Position numbers and translations under genes: made by a program
Assembly: GCF_947499845.1 (NCBI RefSeq)
Contig: NZ_CANMPM010000008.1
Coordinates: 1-64,000, forward strand
Reading direction: 5' to 3'
Source: an uncultured Pseudokineococcus sp.
GTDB lineage: Bacteria; Actinomycetota; Actinomycetes; Actinomycetales; Quadrisphaeraceae
Length of the DNA stretch: 64,000 nucleotides
Notes under the pieces: generated by a model
Told to the model about the DNA's origin: nothing
Databases searched by the model: none
The model's input: the letters and a program-made list of their open reading frames with translations, nothing else
Part shown: one piece after another, positions 56,729-64,000 of the stretch
How positions within the stretch are numbered: the stretch's first letter is position 1
Layout of the letters: every line of letters starts with the position of its first letter

Positions 56729-58306
56729 TCAGCCCGCCAGGGGGAGCCGGACGGTGACGAAGCTGTGCGCGGGCACGTGCACGCGGAGCACCGAGCCGTC
56801 CACCGACGCCTCGTGCGCAGCGGGTGTGACGGCGTCCGGCTGCTCCACGGTGTTGTGGGCCGAGGTCGAGGCGGCCGTGAGCACGGTGGCCTCCGGCGCG
56901 CCGACGGCGCCCCCGCGCAGGTCGAGATCGACGTCCACCCCGCCGCCCGTCTCGAGGTTGGTCAGCGAGACCAGGACGGCGCCGTCCTTCGTGCTGGCGG
57001 TCGCCGTCAGCGTCGTGAGGTCCGTCCCGCCGACGGAGCGCACCGGCTCCGCGGTGCGCCACGCGAGCGGCAGGCGGGCGGCGTCGTGGTGCCCGCGGTT
57101 CATCGTGAAGGCGTGGTACGTCGGCGTGAGGACCATGGCCTCGCCGTCGGTGAGCACCATGGACTGCAGCACGTTGACCGTCTGGGCGATGTTGGCCATG
57201 ACGAGCCGCTCCGCGTGGCGGTGGAAGGCGTCGAAGTGCAGGCCGGCCAGGAGCGCGTCGCGGAGGCTGTTCTGCTGGAACAGGAAGCCCGGGTTCGTGC
57301 CCGGCTCGACGTCGTACCAGGCGCCCCACTCGTCGAGGACGAGCCCGACCCGGCGCTCGGGGTCGTAGGCGTCCATGACGGCGGCGTGGCCGGACAGGAT
57401 CCCCTCGAGCTTCTGCGCCTCGACCATCGTGCGGAAGTACTCGTCCTCGTCGAAGTCGGTGGCGCTGCCCTTGTGCTCCCAGGGCCCCGGCACCGTGTAG
57501 TAGTGGAACGAGACGGCCTGGTAGGTGCCCGTGCCGTGGCCGGTCCGTCGCGTCCCGCCGATCTCGTGGCCGAGGGCCTTCATGAGGACCTCGGTCCAGC
57601 GGTAGTCGGCCTCGGCCGCCCCCGCCGCGATCCGGTAGAGCTCGTTGCCCCCGTGGTCGCGGCTGTAGGTGCCGAAGGTCCGCGCCAGGTCGGCGTAGGC
57701 CTCGGCGCGCATGCCGCCGCCGCAGCCCCACGGCTCGTTGCCGAGGCCCCAGAAGCGCACGGGCCAGGGCTCGTCGCGCCCGTTGGCCCGGCGCAGCGCG
57801 GCCATGGGGCTGTCGTCGGCGCGGGTGAGGTACTCGACCCAGTCCGCGTTCTCGTGCACCGTGCCGGAGCCGACGTTGGCCGAGACGTACGGCTCGGCCC
57901 CGAGGAGCTCGCACAGCGCCATGAACTCGTGGGTGCCGAAGCTGTTGTCCTCCACCACGTCGCCCCAGTGGCTGTTGACCATGCGGGGGCGCTCCTCGCG
58001 CGGGCCGACGCCGTCGCGCCAGTGGTACTCGTCGGCGAAGCAGCCGCCCGGCCAGCGCAGGTTGGGGATGCCGGCGGCGCGCAGGGCCTCGACGACGTCG
58101 AGGCGGATGCCGCCCTCGTTGGGGACGTCGGAGTCCTCCCCGACGAAGAAGCCGTCGTAGATGCAGCGGCCGAGGTGCTCGGCGAAGTGGCCGTAGAGGT
58201 GGCGGCTGATGGTGGGGCCCGGCAGGTCGAGGTCGACGACGCCGGAGGCGCGCGCGGCGGCCGTCGGGCTCGCGTCCGTCGTCTCGGGGGAGCGGTCGGT
58301 GGTCAT
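56729..58306 (-). CDS. Alpha-L-arabinofuranosidase, GH51
   Basis: Protein of 525 residues. HLYGHFAEHLGRCIYDG opens the family region; the acid/base is Glu191 (WGLGNEPWG) and the nucleophile Glu326 (LVLDEWGAW). It releases terminal arabinofuranose from arabino-oligosaccharides. No signal peptide: a cytoplasmic enzyme acting after uptake, but no transporter gene is near. ATG at 58306 has a GAGGAGA Shine-Dalgarno. Divergent from the LacI-type regulator, its likely controller. Confidence 0.92.
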   Translation of the reverse strand: MTTDRSPETTDASPTAAARASGVVDLDLPGPTISRHLYGHFAEHLGRCIYDGFFVGEDSDVPNEGGIRLDVVEALRAAGIPNLRWPGGCFADEYHWRDGVGPREERPRMVNSHWGDVVEDNSFGTHEFMALCELLGAEPYVSANVGSGTVHENADWVEYLTRADDSPMAALRRANGRDEPWPVRFWGLGNEPWGCGGGMRAEAYADLARTFGTYSRDHGGNELYRIAAGAAEADYRWTEVLMKALGHEIGGTRRTGHGTGTYQAVSFHYYTVPGPWEHKGSATDFDEDEYFRTMVEAQKLEGILSGHAAVMDAYDPERRVGLVLDEWGAWYDVEPGTNPGFLFQQNSLRDALLAGLHFDAFHRHAERLVMANIAQTVNVLQSMVLTDGEAMVLTPTYHAFTMNRGHHDAARLPLAWRTAEPVRSVGGTDLTTLTATASTKDGAVLVSLTNLETGGGVDVDLDLRGGAVGAPEATVLTAASTSAHNTVEQPDAVTPAAHEASVDGSVLRVHVPAHSFVTVRLPLAG

Positions 58307-58361
58307 CGCGGTCTCCTCGGGTGGGGCGGGCGCCGGTCCTCGTCGCCCGGCTCGCCGCCTG

Positions 58362-58375
58362 TTGTATCGATAAAC
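58362..58375. promoter_or_regulatory. Candidate LacI-family operator
   Basis: TTGTATCGATAAAC with the palindromic core TATCGATA (58365-58372) is an AT-rich island in an otherwise GC-rich divergent promoter region. LacI/GalR operators commonly have a central CG in such a palindrome. Confidence 0.6.
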
Positions 58376-58465
58376 TCGGCGGCTGTCCACGCCCCGCCGG
58401 GCGTGGTGGCGCTGCTAGCGTCGCCGTCCGTCCGCCGCCCGCGGCACGAGCGCTGGAGGTCCGAC

Positions 58466-59494
58466 GTGGTCACCATGCGTGACGTCGCGACCGCCGCCGG
58501 CGTCTCCCCGATGACGGTCTCCAACGTCCTCACGGGGCGCCGGGCGACGAGCCCCGAGGTGCGCCGAGCCGTGCTGGAGGCCAGCGAGAGGCTCGGCTAC
58601 CGCCTCAACGTGGCCGCCCGCAGCCTGCGGCGCGGGCGCACCGGGGTCGTGGGCCTGGCCGTCCCGTCCCTGGACGCGCCGTACTTCGGCCAGCTCGCGG
58701 GGCGCCTGGCCGCGCGGCTCGCGCGCGAGGGGCTGCGCCTGGTCGTCGAGCAGACCGGCGCCAGCCCCGAGGGGGAGGCGGCGGCGGTGCGGGACTCGCG
58801 CGGCGGCGCCTACGACGGCCTCGTGCTGTCCGCCGTGGGGCTGGGCGGTGACGTCCGCGCCCTCGCGGGCGACCTGCCGGTCGTCGCGCTGGGCGAGCGC
58901 CAGGACCTCCGGCGGGTGGACCACGTCGGCATGGCGAACAGCGAGGGCGCCCGTGCGGCGGCCGCGCTGCTGCTCGAGCGGGGGTGCCGGCGGCTCGCCG
59001 TCGTCGGCAGCCCCCCGTGGGAGCAGCTCGACGAGCCCGGGGGGCACGACGGCGACGCCTTCCGGCTGCGGGCGCGGGGCGTCCGCGACGCCGTCCGCGC
59101 GGTGCCCGGGGCGCGGGCCCGCGCGGTGACGTTCGGCACGGCGCTGGAGGACGGCGTCCGCTGCGGTCGCGCGCTGGCCGCGGGGGAGCCGGTGGACGGG
59201 GTGGTCGCCCTCACCGACACCCTCGCCCTCGGGGTGCTGCGGGGCCTCGCCGACGGCGGGCTGCGGGTGCCCGACGACGTGCTCGTCGTCGGCTTCGACG
59301 ACGTCCGCGAGGCCGCCACGAGCGTGCCGTCGCTGTCGAGCGTGGCGCCCGGGCACGACGCGATGGTCGAGGAGGTGGTCCGCCTCCTGCTGCGCCGCAT
59401 GGCCGACCCGGCGGCGGCCGAGGAGGACGTCGTCGCGCCCTTCGCGGTCGTCGAGCGGGAGTCGACGGGCCGGGGCGCGGTCGGCCGCGGCTGA
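58466..59494 (+). CDS. LacI-family transcriptional regulator
   Basis: Protein of 342 residues. N-terminal HTH with the hinge (MRDVATAAGVSPMTVSNVLTGR, 4-25) and a periplasmic-binding-protein-like effector domain (about 62-330) with VVGLAVPSL and VDGVVALTDTLALGVL. GTG at 58466 has a GGAGG Shine-Dalgarno (58455-58459). Probably a repressor of the divergent arabinofuranosidase gene; the effector is likely an arabinose-containing sugar. Confidence 0.88.
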   Translation: MVTMRDVATAAGVSPMTVSNVLTGRRATSPEVRRAVLEASERLGYRLNVAARSLRRGRTGVVGLAVPSLDAPYFGQLAGRLAARLAREGLRLVVEQTGASPEGEAAAVRDSRGGAYDGLVLSAVGLGGDVRALAGDLPVVALGERQDLRRVDHVGMANSEGARAAAALLLERGCRRLAVVGSPPWEQLDEPGGHDGDAFRLRARGVRDAVRAVPGARARAVTFGTALEDGVRCGRALAAGEPVDGVVALTDTLALGVLRGLADGGLRVPDDVLVVGFDDVREAATSVPSLSSVAPGHDAMVEEVVRLLLRRMADPAAAEEDVVAPFAVVERESTGRGAVGRG

Positions 59495-59526
59495 GGCGCC
59501 CGACCGCCGTGGCGGCCGGGCGCCTC
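59493..59526. terminator. Terminator between lacI-like and Excalibur genes
   Basis: Inverted repeat GAGGCGCCCG / CGGGCGCCTC starting inside the lacI-like stop region, between convergent genes. Confidence 0.7.
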
Positions 59527-59533
59527 GTCGTCC

Positions 59534-59923
59534 TCAGGCGGCGCTGCGACGCCGCACGAGGACGAGGCCGCCGACGCCGGCAGCGGCGAGCAGCCCTCCC
59601 GACGCGAGGAGGGCGCCGACGTCGCCCGCGGTGCCCCCGGCGCCCGCGTCGACGCCGCCGGAGGGCATGGCCATACCCCCCTCGCCGCCGTCGGTGCTAC
59701 CGCTCGCGCTGCTGCCGTAGTCGTAGTCCTCGCACGCCTGCTGGTCGTCGTCGCGGTCGAGGCCGGACGGGTCGCCGGGGACGCGGTCGAACTCCGCCTG
59801 GGCCTCGGCCTGGCTGCCGAAGTCCTTGCAGTCGTAGGGGTCTGCCGCGAGGGCCGGGGAGCCGGCGAGGCCGACGACGCCGGCGGCCAGGGCGACGGAC
59901 AGGACGGTGCGGTGAGTGCGCAT
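59534..59923 (-). CDS. Excalibur calcium-binding domain surface protein
   Basis: Protein of 129 residues. Signal peptide (THRTVLSVALAAGVVGLAGSPALA), then an Excalibur domain: YDCKDFGSQAEAQAEFD...SGLDRDDDQQACE with DxDxD calcium ligands and two cysteines. A Ser/Gly spacer and a C-terminal membrane helix ending RRR anchor it in the membrane. ATG at 59923. The TAGCGT about 60 nt upstream on this strand is a likely -10. Confidence 0.82.
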   Translation of the reverse strand: MRTHRTVLSVALAAGVVGLAGSPALAADPYDCKDFGSQAEAQAEFDRVPGDPSGLDRDDDQQACEDYDYGSSASGSTDGGEGGMAMPSGGVDAGAGGTAGDVGALLASGGLLAAAGVGGLVLVRRRSAA

Positions 59924-60099
59924 GTGTGGTCGTTCCCCCGTGTGAGACGTCTTCCATGGGTGGAGCGCGCCCGACGCTAAGTGCGCACTTCGCGCCACGT
60001 GCGGCTTTCGGGAGACCCGATCGGGTGACGTTGAACGGGCAGGGGGACGACGACGGTCTTGCAGCGGCGGCTCGACAGGGACGCGACCTGACGCGCGTC

Positions 60100-60360
60100 T
60101 CAGCGGTCACTCGACTCGCGCGCCCGGATGCGCAGCTGTCGCGCCGTGACGACGGCGAGCGCGAGGAAGCCGACGACGGAGACGGCGCGGACCACCTGCA
60201 GGCCGGTGTGCGAGTCGTCCTCGGTGAAGGAGACCAGTGCCTGGACCGCCGCGTTGAAGATCCACACCACGAACGACGTCGTCAGCAACCACCTCGGTCG
60301 CCGCCGTGGCCTCGCGCCGGTGTGGCTGGGGACAGCCGACTCCTCGGCGTCGCGCGTCAC
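60100..60360 (-). CDS. Small two-helix membrane protein
   Basis: Protein of 86 residues with a basic N-terminus (RPRRRPRW) and two membrane helices (about 24-43 and 57-75), separated by a short acidic loop (SFTEDDSHTG). GTG at 60360; no clear SD. No family recognised. Confidence 0.5.
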   Translation of the reverse strand: MTRDAEESAVPSHTGARPRRRPRWLLTTSFVVWIFNAAVQALVSFTEDDSHTGLQVVRAVSVVGFLALAVVTARQLRIRARESSDR

Positions 60361-60700
60361 GGGCGAGGGCGCCCGGCGAGGAGCGGGGCGTCGGAGTCGA
60401 AGGCTCGTCTCCCGGCGAGCGCGGGGACGACCACCGTGGCCATGGGGCGGAAGCGCACGTCGCTGCTGCGAGGGTCAGGAGGGAAGGAGCCAGAGAAGCC
60501 GCTCCAGCGCCCGTCCGAGCAGGTCGAGCACCCGAGTGCGGCGTGGAGGCGGGGCTGCGTGCCGGCCGCGCGCCCGACGTCGGCGGAGGGGAGCGGCCAC
60601 GGGCCGGAGCGTAGGCGCGCGCCCCGTGCGCCGTTCAGAGTGCCGGCCCCGTCCGACGACGACGGCCCCCGCCCGACGGAGTCGGACGAGGGCCGTGAGG
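60361..60700. other. Intergenic stretch without a recognisable gene
   Basis: About 340 bp between the small membrane protein and tRNA-Lys. Translations are low-complexity and lack start signals. A partial stem (ACGGCCC / GGGCCGT, about 60666-60696) next to the tRNA may be its terminator. I see nothing else. Confidence 0.5.
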
Positions 60701-60776
<76 letters not shown>

Positions 60777-60831
60777 GTGCGTCGACGAGGTTAGCAGCGC
60801 CCCGCCGACGTCGTGAAATCGTGCGGGACGG

Positions 60832-61089
60832 TCAGCGCTCAGAGCCGGCGTCGGACGCCGAGCCGTCGCCCTCGCCGAGGTCCCACCAGCTGTCCTCGGG
60901 CAGGCCCTCGTCGTCGTGGATCGTGACGCTGTCCGGCCCGGTGGGGGACGTGAGGTCCATGAGCAGGGAGAGCGGGACGTGCTCGCCGAGCATGTCCATC
61001 ACGTGCTCGCTGCCGCTGGTGCTCGACTCGTCCGACGGGGTCGAGCCCTCGGCGGGCTCGGGGGACGTCGGGGTCGGGGACGTCGTCAT
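60832..61089 (-). CDS. Small acidic hypothetical protein
   Basis: Protein of 85 residues: a Thr/Pro/Ser/Glu-rich start (1-28), then HVMDMLGEHVPLSLLMDLTSP and DDEGLPEDSWWDLGEGDG. No signal peptide. ATG at 61089 has a strong AGGAGGAG Shine-Dalgarno. The WWDLGEG end looks conserved in actinobacterial proteins near orn, but I cannot name the family. Confidence 0.65.
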   Translation of the reverse strand: MTTSPTPTSPEPAEGSTPSDESSTSGSEHVMDMLGEHVPLSLLMDLTSPTGPDSVTIHDDEGLPEDSWWDLGEGDGSASDAGSER

Positions 61090-61242
61090 GGTGCCTCCTC
61101 CTGCGACCGCCCCAGTCCTCGAGGTCGGTGTGGGGCGAGTGTGGCAGAACGTCCGCCTCGAGGAGCCACAGCGCCGCGGCCGGGGGAGGGGGATGACTCG
61201 ATCGGACCCGTCCCCCCGGGCGAGCCGGGGGGACGGGATCGG

Positions 61243-61316
61243 GGTGAGTGACGGGGCTCGAACCCGCGGCCACCGCGACCACAACGCGGTGCTCTACCAG
61301 CTGAGCTACACCCACC
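61243..61316 (-). tRNA. tRNA-His (GTG)
   Basis: Cloverleaf with anticodon GTG in a TTGTGG loop. A G at -1 (complement of 61316) faces C73 (61243), the His identity pair. The CCA is not encoded. Confidence 0.92.
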
Positions 61317-61386
61317 AGGGCCCGTGCCGGGCCCCGCCGTCACCGCGCGGAGCCCCTCTGGGCGGTGACCACTGTACCGGCTGGGG

Positions 61387-61998
61387 TCAGGTGCCCGTGA
61401 CCCGAGCGGCGACGGCGCGAGCGGTGGCCGAGTCGGGGCCCGGCTGCGGCACGAAGACCGCCTCCCGGTAGTACCGGAGCTCCTCGATGCTCTCCCGGAT
61501 GTCGGCGAGGGCGCGGTGGCCGCCGGCCTTCTCCGGGGAGGCGAAGTACGCCCGCGGGTACCAGCGGCGGGCGAGCTCCTTGACGGAGGAGACGTCGATG
61601 ATCCGGTAGTGCAGGTGCTCGACGAGGTCGGGCATGTCCCGGGCGAGGAAGCCGCGGTCCGTGCCCACCGAGTTGCCCGCGAGGGGCGCCTTGCGCGCCT
61701 CGGGGACGAGCGCGCGCACGTGCTCGAGGACCTGCCGCTGGGCGTCCTCGAGCGTCGTCCCGGCCGCGAGCTCCTCCAGCAGGCCCGAGGAGGTGTGCAT
61801 GTCGCGGACGACGTCGCGCATCTGCTCCAGCGCCTCCGGCGGCGGGGCGATGACGACGTCGAGGCCCTCGCCGACGACCTCCAGCTCGGAGTCGGTGACG
61901 AGGACGGCCACCTCGACGAGGGCGTCCCGCTCGAGGTCGAGGCCCGTCATCTCGCAGTCGATCCAGACGATGCGCTGGGAGGAGGTCGAGGAAGCCAC
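61387..61998 (-). CDS. orn: Oligoribonuclease
   Basis: Protein of 203 residues, DEDDh exonuclease. WIDCEMTGL (Asp14, Glu16) and HRALADIRESIEELRYYR carry catalytic residues; GNSVGTDRGFL is conserved. It degrades 2-5-nt RNA including pGpG. GTG at 61998 follows TAGAGT (complement of 62005-62010) by 6 bp. Next to tRNA-His. Confidence 0.94.
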   Translation of the reverse strand: MASSTSSQRIVWIDCEMTGLDLERDALVEVAVLVTDSELEVVGEGLDVVIAPPPEALEQMRDVVRDMHTSSGLLEELAAGTTLEDAQRQVLEHVRALVPEARKAPLAGNSVGTDRGFLARDMPDLVEHLHYRIIDVSSVKELARRWYPRAYFASPEKAGGHRALADIRESIEELRYYREAVFVPQPGPDSATARAVAARVTGT

Positions 61999-62148
61999 AC
62001 GCGGACTCTAGGTCGAGCGGCCACGGGGCGGGACCCGGCTCGGGACGGTCACCCCTCCCGGGGGCGCCGTGGCCGTCAGGCGGTGGGCGGGGCCGGCGCC
62101 CGCGGACGGCGTCGGCGCGGACGCGTGCCCAGGGCTAGCGTGCGCGCC

Positions 62149-63384
62149 ATGACGCGAGCAGGGCCGTCGCCGGCCGTCGGAGGGGTCCCGCCCGCGGCTC
62201 TGCCCCCCGGGGGGTGGCCCGCCGCGCTGCCGGTGCGGCGCCCGGCCCGCCGCACGCGGGCCCGCGACGTCCTCGTCGCCGCGCTGCTCGCCCTCGTCAT
62301 GGTCGCCGGGCTCCTGCGCGTGCTCGGCATCGTCCTCGTCGAGAACGGCCCGTCGGCGGTCGCCGTCGGCCTGGCCCTCGCGCTGCTGCCCGTCCTGCTC
62401 GTCGGGGCGGCCTTCCTGTGGCTGGACCGCTACGAGGCCGAGCCGCCGGGCCTCCTGCTCGTCGCCCTCGGGTGGGGCGGGGGCGTCGCGACGGCGATCG
62501 CGCTCGCCGTCAACACGCAGGCGTCCGTGCTGCTCGACGCCTCGGGCGAGCCCGGCCCGGTGTCGCTCGGCGTCGTGGCGCCGCTCACCGAGGAGATCGC
62601 GAAGGCGCTGGGCGTCGTCGCCGTCCTCCTCCTGCGGCGTCGCGAGTTCGACGGCGTCGTCGACGGCGTCGTCTACGCCGGGATGGTCGGCATCGGTTTC
62701 GCCTTCGTCGAGAACGTCCTCTACTTCAGCGGCGCCCTCGTCGCCGGCGGCACGCAGCAGCTGGCCGTGACCTTCGTCCTGCGCGCGGTCGTCTCCCCCT
62801 TCGCGCACCCCCTCTTCACCGTGGTCGTCGGCGCCGCGATCGGCGCGGCTGTCGCCCGCCGCGGGCGCGCGCGCTGGCTGCTGCCGGTCGGGGGGCTCGC
62901 GGTGGCGGTGCTCCTCCACGGTGCCTGGAACCTCTCGACCTTCGCGCCGCTGGGCTTCCCCGTCGTCTACCTCGCGCTGCAGGTGCCCGTCTTCGCGGGC
63001 GTCGTCGTCCTCGTCGTCCTGGCCCGCCGCCGCGAGGGGCGGGTGCTGCGCCAGCACCTCGCCGCCTACGCCGACGCCGGGTGGCTGACGCCGGCCGAGG
63101 CGCGCATGGCGGCCTCCCTGCCCGAGCGGCGACGCGCGCGGCGCTGGGCGCGCTCGACCGGCGGCCGGGAGGGCGCCGAGGCGATGGCCGACTTCCAGCA
63201 CCTCGCGGGCGAGCTGGCGCTCCTGCGCGAGCGCCGCGTCCGCGGCACGGCCCACCGCGGGGCTGCGCAGGACGAGCGCGACCTCGTCCGCAGCCTGTGG
63301 GTGCTCCGCGAGCGCGTGCTCGCGGCGTCCGCCCTGCCGACGCCCCCCGCGGTCCGCGTCGTGGCCACCGGAGCGGCGGCGTGA
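62149..63384 (+). CDS. PrsW-family intramembrane metalloprotease
   Basis: Protein of 411 residues with about eight membrane segments between 40 and 290. Family motifs: EE at 148-149 (LTEEIAKALG), FAFVENVLYF with Glu188, SPFAHPLFT with His220 and HGAWN with His257. PrsW cleaves anti-sigma factors in Bacillus. The last 120 residues are cytoplasmic and basic. ATG at 62149 follows TAGCGT (62136-62141) by 7 bp. Its stop overlaps the nhaA start. Confidence 0.87.
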   Translation: MTRAGPSPAVGGVPPAALPPGGWPAALPVRRPARRTRARDVLVAALLALVMVAGLLRVLGIVLVENGPSAVAVGLALALLPVLLVGAAFLWLDRYEAEPPGLLLVALGWGGGVATAIALAVNTQASVLLDASGEPGPVSLGVVAPLTEEIAKALGVVAVLLLRRREFDGVVDGVVYAGMVGIGFAFVENVLYFSGALVAGGTQQLAVTFVLRAVVSPFAHPLFTVVVGAAIGAAVARRGRARWLLPVGGLAVAVLLHGAWNLSTFAPLGFPVVYLALQVPVFAGVVVLVVLARRREGRVLRQHLAAYADAGWLTPAEARMAASLPERRRARRWARSTGGREGAEAMADFQHLAGELALLRERRVRGTAHRGAAQDERDLVRSLWVLRERVLAASALPTPPAVRVVATGAAA

Positions 63385-64000
63385 ACGGCCGGCTGCGCGC
63401 CGTCCTCGAGGACGAGCGCGCCGGCGGGCTCCTGCTCATCCTCGGCGCCCTGCTGGCGGTCGTCTGGGCCAACTCGCCGTGGCGCGAGGCGTACACCGAG
63501 CTCTCCGAGACGGTCGTCGGCCCGGCCGCGCTGCACCTCGACCTCTCCCTGGCGACGTGGGCGGCCGACGGCGTCCTCGCCGTCTTCTTCTTCGTCGTCG
63601 GCCTGGAGATCACCCACGAGGTCCGCGGCGGCAGCCTGCGCGACCCGCGCCGCGCCGCGATGCCCGCGCTCGCCGCCCTCGGCGGCATGCTCATGCCCGC
63701 GGCCTTCTACACCGTCGTCGTCCTCGAAAGCGGCAGCGACGGCCTGCGCGGATGGGCGGTGCCGACGGCGACGGACATCGCCTTCGCGGTGGCGGTCCTC
63801 GTCGTCTTCGGCCGGGGCCTGCCGGGCAGCGTCCGCACCTTCCTGCTGACGCTCGCCGTCGTCGACGACCTCCTCGCCATCACGGTGATCGCGATCTTCT
63901 ACACCGACGACCTCGCCCTGCCGTGGTTCGGCGCCGCCCTCGTGCCCCTGGCCGCCTTCGCGTGGCTCGTGCGACGCCGGCCGTCGTCCGTCGGGGCGCA
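63381..64000 (+). CDS. nhaA: Na+/H+ antiporter NhaA (5' part, cut by window end)
   Basis: The first 206 residues are visible. DERAGGLLLILGALLAVVWANS, FFFVVGLEITHEV, TATDIAFAVAVL with Asp132 and the ion-site VVDDLLAITVIAIFY with Asp162/Asp163 match NhaA. It exchanges two H+ for one Na+. GTG 63381 overlaps the PrsW stop (GTGA). Continues beyond 64000. Confidence 0.92.
   Translation, partial: MNGRLRAVLEDERAGGLLLILGALLAVVWANSPWREAYTELSETVVGPAALHLDLSLATWAADGVLAVFFFVVGLEITHEVRGGSLRDPRRAAMPALAALGGMLMPAAFYTVVVLESGSDGLRGWAVPTATDIAFAVAVLVVFGRGLPGSVRTFLLTLAVVDDLLAITVIAIFYTDDLALPWFGAALVPLAAFAWLVRRRPSSVGA

Overview
The window is chromosomal DNA from a very GC-rich actinobacterium. Evidence for this is GC- and GTC-dominated codon use, many GTG starts, a SigR/SigH–RsrA pair next to a 24-residue bL37-like gene and a stand-alone biotin carrier, a Kgd-type 2-oxoglutarate enzyme, and the gene order pncB / clpS / DUF2017 / murI / MBL / rph / rdgB known from mycobacteria and relatives. 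A Kineosporiales-like host is a guess. No phage, plasmid, IS element or CRISPR array is visible; nearly everything looks like vertically inherited core genome.

Layout. 1-10549: an ABC1 kinase, a ThiF-like protein, a DUF45-type metallopeptidase, Nudix and DUF2342 genes, then the YlbL PDZ-Lon protein, a PPA1309-like protein and the large UPF0182 membrane protein. 10617-12557: two initiator tRNA units in tandem, then zwf. 12591-16965 (minus): DoxX, and the coupled run aroA-rsgA-hisN followed by a small DUF6480-like gene. 17076-19363: the thiol-oxidative stress locus (SigR-type sigma factor, RsrA, bL37, biotin carrier) with tandem repeats on both sides. 19421-26487: amylosucrase, an orphan PilT ATPase, a BrkB-like membrane protein, a glycerophosphodiesterase and a quinone oxidoreductase. 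26591-33195: an SGNH-fold protein lacking the usual serine, DUF6104, kgd and guaB1. 33293-39094: tRNA-Arg, argS, lysA and a HelD-like ATPase. 39104-45700: nicotinamidase, sugar kinase, lipoprotein, cysteine hydrolase, an M6 metalloprotease and pncB. 45745-50027: clpS, DUF2017, murI, a metallo-hydrolase, rph, rdgB. 50043-52589: a molybdopterin oxidoreductase and a Met-rich fasciclin lipoprotein, each behind a SigK-like promoter. 52668-64000: tRNAs Leu, Lys and His, bcp, DUF3618, GroES-like, P450, a divergent GH51 arabinofuranosidase/LacI pair, Excalibur protein, orn, PrsW and the 5' part of nhaA.

Regulatory style. At least 16 genes have a TANNNT -10 hexamer ending 6-8 nt before the start codon, the signature of leaderless transcripts. 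Seven gene pairs overlap as GTGA and one as ATGA, implying translational coupling. These two signals fixed many start codons.

Most interesting: (1) the sigma gene has a second in-frame start with a strong Shine-Dalgarno downstream of a SigR/SigH-type promoter, so it probably makes two isoforms; (2) two neighbouring genes with SigK-like promoters, encoding a membrane-anchored Mo oxidoreductase and a Met-rich surface lipoprotein, suggest an extracytoplasmic methionine-oxidation/repair pair; (3) 13-bp tandem repeats occur at two sites and a 119-bp tandem repeat lies beside the sigma locus.
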